Part shown: piece by piece, positions 6,426 through 9,960 of the stretch | How positions within the stretch are numbered: the first letter of the stretch is position 1 | How the letters are laid out: the number at the start of each line of letters is the position of its first letter | Notes under the pieces: generated by a model | What the model was told of the DNA's origin: nothing | Database searches by the model: none | What the model saw: only the letters and a program-made list of their open reading frames with translations | Source: Planctomycetota bacterium | GTDB taxonomy: Bacteria; Planctomycetota; Phycisphaerae; Phycisphaerales; SM1A02 | NCBI GenBank assembly: GCA_009924765.1 | Contig: RFQW01000036.1 | Span: forward strand, 1-9,960 | Length of the DNA: 9,960 nucleotides | Direction: 5' to 3' | Translations under genes and position numbers: made by a program

Positions 6426-7258
6426 TTGCCGGCGTAGTCGATCACGCGGCCGATCTCGCTGCGAAGCTGCGATCGGTGCACGATGCGGTCCACGAAGCCC
6501 GCGTCCTTCAGGAACTCCGCGGTCTGGAAGCCCTCGGGCAGTTCCTGACGGATGGTCTGGCGGATCACGCGCGGACCGGCGAAGCCGATCAGCGCCTTGG
6601 GCTCGGCGATGATCACGTCGCCAAGCATGGCGAAACTGGCGGTCACGCCACCAGTGGTCGGATCACTGAGCACGCTGATGAACAGGCCGCCCGCGTCATC
6701 CAGCCGCGCCAGCGCCGCGCTGGTCTTGGCCATCTGCATCAGCGAGAAGCCGCTCTCCATCATGCGCGCGCCGCCGGAGCAGCTCACGATCACCAGCGGC
6801 AGGTCGTGGTCGGTGGCATGCTCGATGATGCGCGTCAGCTTCTCGCCGATCACGCTGCCCATCGAGCCCGCCAGGAAGGTGAAGTCCATGCAGCCGATCG
6901 CCACCTTGCGGCCCTTGATGAAGCCGGTGCCGGTCTGCACGCCGTCGTTCTCGCCGGTGGTGCGCTGCGCGTCGGCGATGCGGTCCACATAGGCCTTCAG
7001 GTCGCGGAACTTCAGCGGATCCATGGGCGACATGGTGGCGTTCATGGGCTCGAAGGAACCCGGGTCGAGCATCTGCTCCACGCGCACGCGCGCGGAGATG
7101 CGATGGTGATGATCGCAGCGCGGACACACCCACAGGTTGCCCTCGAGGGCCTTGCGGAACAGCGTCTCGGCGCAACCGTCGCACGGCATCCACAGCCCGT
7201 CCGGCACGGACTTCTTGGCCATCGCGACGCCGGCGGTTTCCCAGGTGGGTTCAGCCAT
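6422..7258 (-). CDS. accD: Acetyl-CoA carboxylase carboxyltransferase subunit beta
   Basis: The 278-residue product is the beta half of the carboxyltransferase that moves the carboxyl group from biotin carboxyl carrier protein to acetyl-CoA, making malonyl-CoA for fatty-acid synthesis. The N-terminal zinc ribbon is intact (Cys26, Cys29, Cys45, Cys48). The crotonase-type core carries SGGARMMESG (161-170), DPTTGGVTASFAMLGD and EPKALIGFAGPRV, all diagnostic of AccD. The length is slightly below the roughly 285-305 usual, with no C-terminal extension. The ATG at 7258 has AGGA 7 bases upstream, and that AGGA overlaps the rpe stop codon. The stop overlaps the lnt GTG by 4 bases. The partner accA is not in the window. 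Placement before lnt puts acyl-chain supply and acyl-chain use on one transcript. Confidence 0.98.
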   Translation of the reverse strand: MAEPTWETAGVAMAKKSVPDGLWMPCDGCAETLFRKALEGNLWVCPRCDHHHRISARVRVEQMLDPGSFEPMNATMSPMDPLKFRDLKAYVDRIADAQRTTGENDGVQTGTGFIKGRKVAIGCMDFTFLAGSMGSVIGEKLTRIIEHATDHDLPLVIVSCSGGARMMESGFSLMQMAKTSAALARLDDAGGLFISVLSDPTTGGVTASFAMLGDVIIAEPKALIGFAGPRVIRQTIRQELPEGFQTAEFLKDAGFVDRIVHRSQLRSEIGRVIDYAGK

Positions 7259-7267
7259 GCTGCGATC

Positions 7268-7954
7268 CTAGCCGACAGAGGCCGCCAGATGAATGGCGTT
7301 GGCGGCGGCCTTCAGATCCTTGCCGTCGAACAGCGCGGACGCGCTCACCATCACGTCGCAGCCCGCCTTGGCGCAGGCCCCGGCAGTGTGCGGACCCACG
7401 CCGCCGTCCATCTGCACGCGCGCGGCGTCGCCGAGGCGCGTGCGCAGCCACTGCGTCTTCGCCAGCGACTTCTCGATGAAGGCCTGGCCGGAGAAGCCTG
7501 GATGCACGCTCATCACCAGCTGCACGTCGAAGAGCTTCAGATACGGCTCGTGACGCTCCGCGGCCGTGTCGGGATTGCTGGCCAAGCCAACGCCCAGACC
7601 AAGCGCGCGCGCCTGCGCAGCCAGCGCCGCGGGGTCATCCACCGTCTCCACATGGAACGTGACCGAATCCGCACCCGACTTGGCGAAGGGCGTGAGGAAC
7701 ATGCCCGGGTCCGTCACCATCAGGTGCACATCCAGGAACGCGTCGGGGCATGCGCGCCGAACCGCCGCGCACACCGCAGGCCCCATGGAAAGGTTGGGCA
7801 CGAAGTGCCCATCCATCACGTCGATGTGGATCAGATCGGCGCCGGCCGCAAGCGCGTCGAGGGATTGCTGCCCCAGTCGCGTGAAGTCCGCCGACAGGAT
7901 GCTGGCCGCCAGCAATGGCCGTCTGGGTCGCTGCCGAAACAGATCACGAGCCAC
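7268..7954 (-). CDS. rpe: Ribulose-phosphate 3-epimerase
   Basis: The 228-residue product is a TIM-barrel epimerase interconverting ribulose 5-phosphate and xylulose 5-phosphate. Metal and catalytic residues are present: His43 and Asp45 (HIDVMDGHFVPN), His77 (DVHLMV) and Asp183 (MDGG). Two phosphate-loop segments vary slightly from the common form: SVHPGFSGQ (149-157) instead of PGFGGQ, and VSASALF (203-209) instead of VAGSA-F. Ser206 is kept. The GTG at 7954 lies 11 bases inside the end of the upstream redoxin gene and has GGGAG 9 bases upstream. It adds about 12 basic residues ahead of the conserved LLAASILSADF. A TTG nearer that motif is possible but has weaker support. The stop lies 9 bases before accD, implying coupled expression. 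Confidence 0.96.
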   Translation of the reverse strand: MARDLFRQRPRRPLLAASILSADFTRLGQQSLDALAAGADLIHIDVMDGHFVPNLSMGPAVCAAVRRACPDAFLDVHLMVTDPGMFLTPFAKSGADSVTFHVETVDDPAALAAQARALGLGVGLASNPDTAAERHEPYLKLFDVQLVMSVHPGFSGQAFIEKSLAKTQWLRTRLGDAARVQMDGGVGPHTAGACAKAGCDVMVSASALFDGKDLKAAANAIHLAASVG

Positions 7955-8996
7955 TCGCCGCGGCTCCCGACTTGGCCGTGGAACGCTTGCCCGCGGCGCG
8001 ATACTCGTCCAGCGTGCGCTTGACCGAAGCCTTGTTCACCGGGTCCGCGTTCATCCAGGCGTCGGTCTGCAGATCGATCGCCTTGGTCAGGTCACCCTTG
8101 GCCGATGCCACCAGCGCCTGCGTCTCCAGCGCGCGGTAGCCGCCCTTGGTGCCCATCACCTCGGCGATGGTCGCGGCGGCGTCCAGATCACGCGTGGTCA
8201 CCTCCGGGTCCTTCACGATCATCGTGACCATCTCGCTCAGTGCATCGGCGTCGCTTCCGTAGCGCTTGCGGGCGGTGTCGGTCAGCCACTCGTACGCCGC
8301 CTTCGGATTGTTCTCCTTCAGCAGCGTGGCCTTGAAGCGCTCGATCGTCACGTCGAGTGCGAGCGAGGGATCCTGCTCGATCACGCCGTTGTAGTGCTTG
8401 TACGCCTCGGCCCAGTTGCGCACGTCCACGCACTTGCGCGCGGCCTTGATGCCGGGCTCCATCTTCTCGCGGTTCACCGGGTCGTAGCGACCGGTCATGG
8501 CCTTGCGAACGATGGGCTCGAACTGATCGTCGAGCGGGTTGCCGATCCACAGCACGCGACCGCCGCGGCCGATCACGAACGCGCAGGGAATGCCGTTCTG
8601 GCCGGCGGCCTTCAGCCAGTTGGTCGCCACTTCGCCCTCGAAGTCGGTCGCCACGGGGTAGGCCATCGCCGAGCCCTTCTTGTCCAGGAACTCGCGCACG
8701 GTCTTCTTCTTCTCGTCGCTCACGCCGATGATCTGCAGGCCGCGGCTGCCCAGATCCTTGTGCATCTGGTTCAGGTGCGGGATCGACTTCATGCACGGGC
8801 CGCACCAGGTGGCCCAGAACTCCACCACCACGCAACCCTTCTCGGTCTTGAGGTCGGGCAACGAACCCTGCATCAGGTCCTTCGGCGCCAGGCCGGGCGC
8901 CTCATCGCCCACCTTCAGCTTCACGTCCTCGGCGAACGCGGCGAAGCCTGTTGCGAGCGAGAGAACGGCGGCGAGCAGATGGCGTGTGGTCAGCAT
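7944..8996 (-). CDS. Secreted TlpA/redoxin-type thiol-disulfide protein with helical C-terminal domain
   Basis: The 350-residue product starts at ATG 8996, with AGGAG 7 bases upstream. The in-frame ATG at 9026 would add ten residues ahead of the signal peptide and is less likely. Residues 1-22 form a signal peptide (cleavage near AFA-ED), so it acts outside the cytoplasm. Residues 25-165 are a thioredoxin fold with the WCGPC active site (64-68), FWATW before it, and the cis-proline in GIPCAF (Pro137). This matches TlpA/ResA-like reductants. Residues about 175-330 are helical, Ala/Lys-rich and TPR-like, ending in a Ser/Ala tail. The substrate is unknown. It could reduce periplasmic cysteines or serve cytochrome c maturation, but no such genes are nearby. 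It lies between pgk and rpe and overlaps rpe by 11 bases. Confidence 0.93.
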   Translation of the reverse strand: MLTTRHLLAAVLSLATGFAAFAEDVKLKVGDEAPGLAPKDLMQGSLPDLKTEKGCVVVEFWATWCGPCMKSIPHLNQMHKDLGSRGLQIIGVSDEKKKTVREFLDKKGSAMAYPVATDFEGEVATNWLKAAGQNGIPCAFVIGRGGRVLWIGNPLDDQFEPIVRKAMTGRYDPVNREKMEPGIKAARKCVDVRNWAEAYKHYNGVIEQDPSLALDVTIERFKATLLKENNPKAAYEWLTDTARKRYGSDADALSEMVTMIVKDPEVTTRDLDAAATIAEVMGTKGGYRALETQALVASAKGDLTKAIDLQTDAWMNADPVNKASVKRTLDEYRAAGKRSTAKSGAAASGS

Positions 8997-9035
8997 GATC
9001 GATCTCCTGGAAGGATGAAGTTGCATGATAGGGCC

Positions 9036-9960
9036 TCAGCCCGCGTGGGCCTCATCGAGCGGCTTGAGCGAATCAAAGTCCTTGCCTTCGAGCATCTCCA
9101 GGCTGGCGCCGCCACCGGTGGAGATGTGGGTGAGTGCATCGGCCATGCCGGCCACCTCCACCGCCGCCGCCGTGTCGCCGCCACCGGCGATGGTGATGCA
9201 GCCGGCCTTGGTGGCCGCAGCCACGGCCTTGGCCATGGCCATCGTGCCGTGATCGAAGGGCGGAATCTCGAACGCTCCCATCGGGCCGTTCCACACCACC
9301 AGCTTGGCGGTCGCGATCTCTGCGGCGAAGGCCTTCTCCGTGGCGGGGCCGATGTCGAGGCCCATCCAGTCCTCGGGCACCTGCGAGCACACCTGCGTGG
9401 GCGTTCCTTCTTCAAGCAACTGCCCGCACACATGATCCACGGGCAGCACCAGACGCGTGCCCTTCGCGGGCGCTTCGGCGAGCAGCGCCTTCGCGTCGTT
9501 CACCAGATCGCGCTGGACCAGGCTGCGACCCACGCCATGTCCCTGCGCCAGCAGGAAGGTGTACGCCATCGCGCCACCGATCACGATGGTGTCCACGCGA
9601 CCAATCAGGTTCCGAAGCGCGGGCAACTTGTCGCTCACCTTCGCGCCACCCAGGATCGCCACGAAGGGTCGCGGCGGATGCGCGATGGTGTCGCCGAGGA
9701 ACTTCAACTCGCGCGCCAGCAGCAGGCCCGCCACGCGCGGCCGCGACTGCATCGCGGTGGGCAGCGCCAACATGCTCGCGTCGTTGCGATGGCTCGCGCC
9801 GAAGGCGTCGTTGCAGTAGGCGTCGGCATACGCGGCCAGCTTGCCCGCAAAGCCGGCGTCGCCCTTCTTCTCGCCCTTCTCGAAGCGCAGATTCTCGAGC
9901 ACCAGCACCTCGCCGGGCTTCAGCACCGCGGCGGCCGCGGCGGCATCCACATCGGTCGGC
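9036..9960 (-). CDS. pgk: Phosphoglycerate kinase (partial, N-terminus outside window)
   Basis: The visible 307 residues are the C-terminal three quarters of phosphoglycerate kinase, which interconverts 1,3-bisphosphoglycerate plus ADP and 3-phosphoglycerate plus ATP. The frame stays open through position 9960, so about 90-100 N-terminal residues lie beyond the edge. The GTG at 9950 is an internal Val, not the start. Family motifs in order are LENLRFEKGE, CNDAFGASHR, ILGGAKVSDK, GGAMAYTFL, LDIGPAT, VWNGPMGAFE, GGGDTAAAV and STGGGASLE. The hinge and nucleotide-binding loops are therefore intact. The gene ends with TGA at 9038-9036, 39 bases before the redoxin gene, and is the most upstream visible member of the block. 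Confidence 0.98.
   Translation of the reverse strand, partial: PTDVDAAAAAAVLKPGEVLVLENLRFEKGEKKGDAGFAGKLAAYADAYCNDAFGASHRNDASMLALPTAMQSRPRVAGLLLARELKFLGDTIAHPPRPFVAILGGAKVSDKLPALRNLIGRVDTIVIGGAMAYTFLLAQGHGVGRSLVQRDLVNDAKALLAEAPAKGTRLVLPVDHVCGQLLEEGTPTQVCSQVPEDWMGLDIGPATEKAFAAEIATAKLVVWNGPMGAFEIPPFDHGTMAMAKAVAAATKAGCITIAGGGDTAAAVEVAGMADALTHISTGGGASLEMLEGKDFDSLKPLDEAHAG

Noticed and set aside
4305..6437. 710-codon open frame on the plus strand
   Set aside because: It is antisense to lnt, which has an intact catalytic triad and membrane helices. The protein is dominated by Arg, His and Ala and has no recognisable motif.
6476..8023. 515-codon open frame on the plus strand
   Set aside because: It is antisense to accD and rpe, both highly conserved enzymes, and has the same composition bias as the other shadows.
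8997..9026. Upstream ATG at 9026 for the redoxin gene
   Set aside because: It would place ten residues ahead of a textbook signal peptide, and AGGAG is spaced for the ATG at 8996.
9948..9950. GTG 9950 as the start of pgk
   Set aside because: The frame continues to the window edge, and the first conserved motif seen (LENLRFEKGE) normally lies near residue 110, so the true start is outside.
1..9960. tRNA or rRNA genes, CRISPR arrays, insertion sequences, phage or attachment sites
   Set aside because: Genes cover nearly the whole window. The remaining gaps are 135 bases or less and hold no spaced repeats, transposase remnants or cloverleaf-like segments. Base composition looks uniform, so there is no sign of recent transfer.

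Overview
The window is a GC-rich chromosomal segment in which every supportable gene lies on the minus strand, packed almost without gaps. Read in the direction of transcription (high to low coordinates) the order is: pgk (5' end outside the window), a secreted TlpA-type thioredoxin-fold protein, rpe, accD, lnt fused in frame to a HEAT-repeat lipoprotein-like domain, a 135-base gap, a membrane-anchored coiled-coil protein, a 59-residue one-helix membrane protein, mreB, mreC and mreD (3' end outside the window). The long plus-strand frames are antisense shadows of these genes. The gene content is Gram-negative-like: Lnt, a lipobox, a periplasmic redoxin and MreBCD. The MreB sequence and the redoxin with a helical C-terminal domain recall Planctomycetota, class Phycisphaerae. 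That assignment is an inference from memory, not a search result.

Region 1 (about 3651-9960) is a metabolic and envelope-lipid operon. pgk serves glycolysis or gluconeogenesis, rpe the pentose-phosphate or Calvin branch, accD the first step of fatty-acid synthesis, and lnt the last step of lipoprotein maturation. Junctions are 39 bases, an 11-base overlap, 9 bases, and a 4-base GTGA overlap, so one transcript with translational coupling is likely. The striking feature is the last gene. Its ORF of 924 codons holds a complete Lnt with its catalytic Glu-Lys-Cys, and then, without a stop, a second signal-peptide-like segment ending in a lipobox-like Cys and a HEAT-repeat domain. An internal ATG with a well-spaced Shine-Dalgarno sequence sits exactly at the start of that second signal peptide.

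Region 2 (1-3515) is a cell-shape cluster. mreB, mreC and mreD are in the usual order, with mreC and mreD sharing a GTGA overlap. Directly upstream of mreB are two less familiar membrane proteins. One is an inner-membrane-anchored coiled-coil protein whose C-terminal domain repeats a motif found in the neighbouring MreC (NAG-x-RDGVQ-x-G). The other is a 59-residue single-pass protein. Together they look like lineage-specific partners of the MreBCD elongation machinery. An inverted repeat lies just after lnt, and another hairpin plus two tandem CTCCGGAG palindromes lie in the mreB leader.

Most start codons are supported by a purine-rich Shine-Dalgarno element 7-9 bases upstream. The main exceptions are lnt, which depends on coupling to accD, and the 59-residue gene, whose site is weak. 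This regularity decided the TTG start of the coiled-coil gene and the GTG starts of mreC, mreD and rpe.
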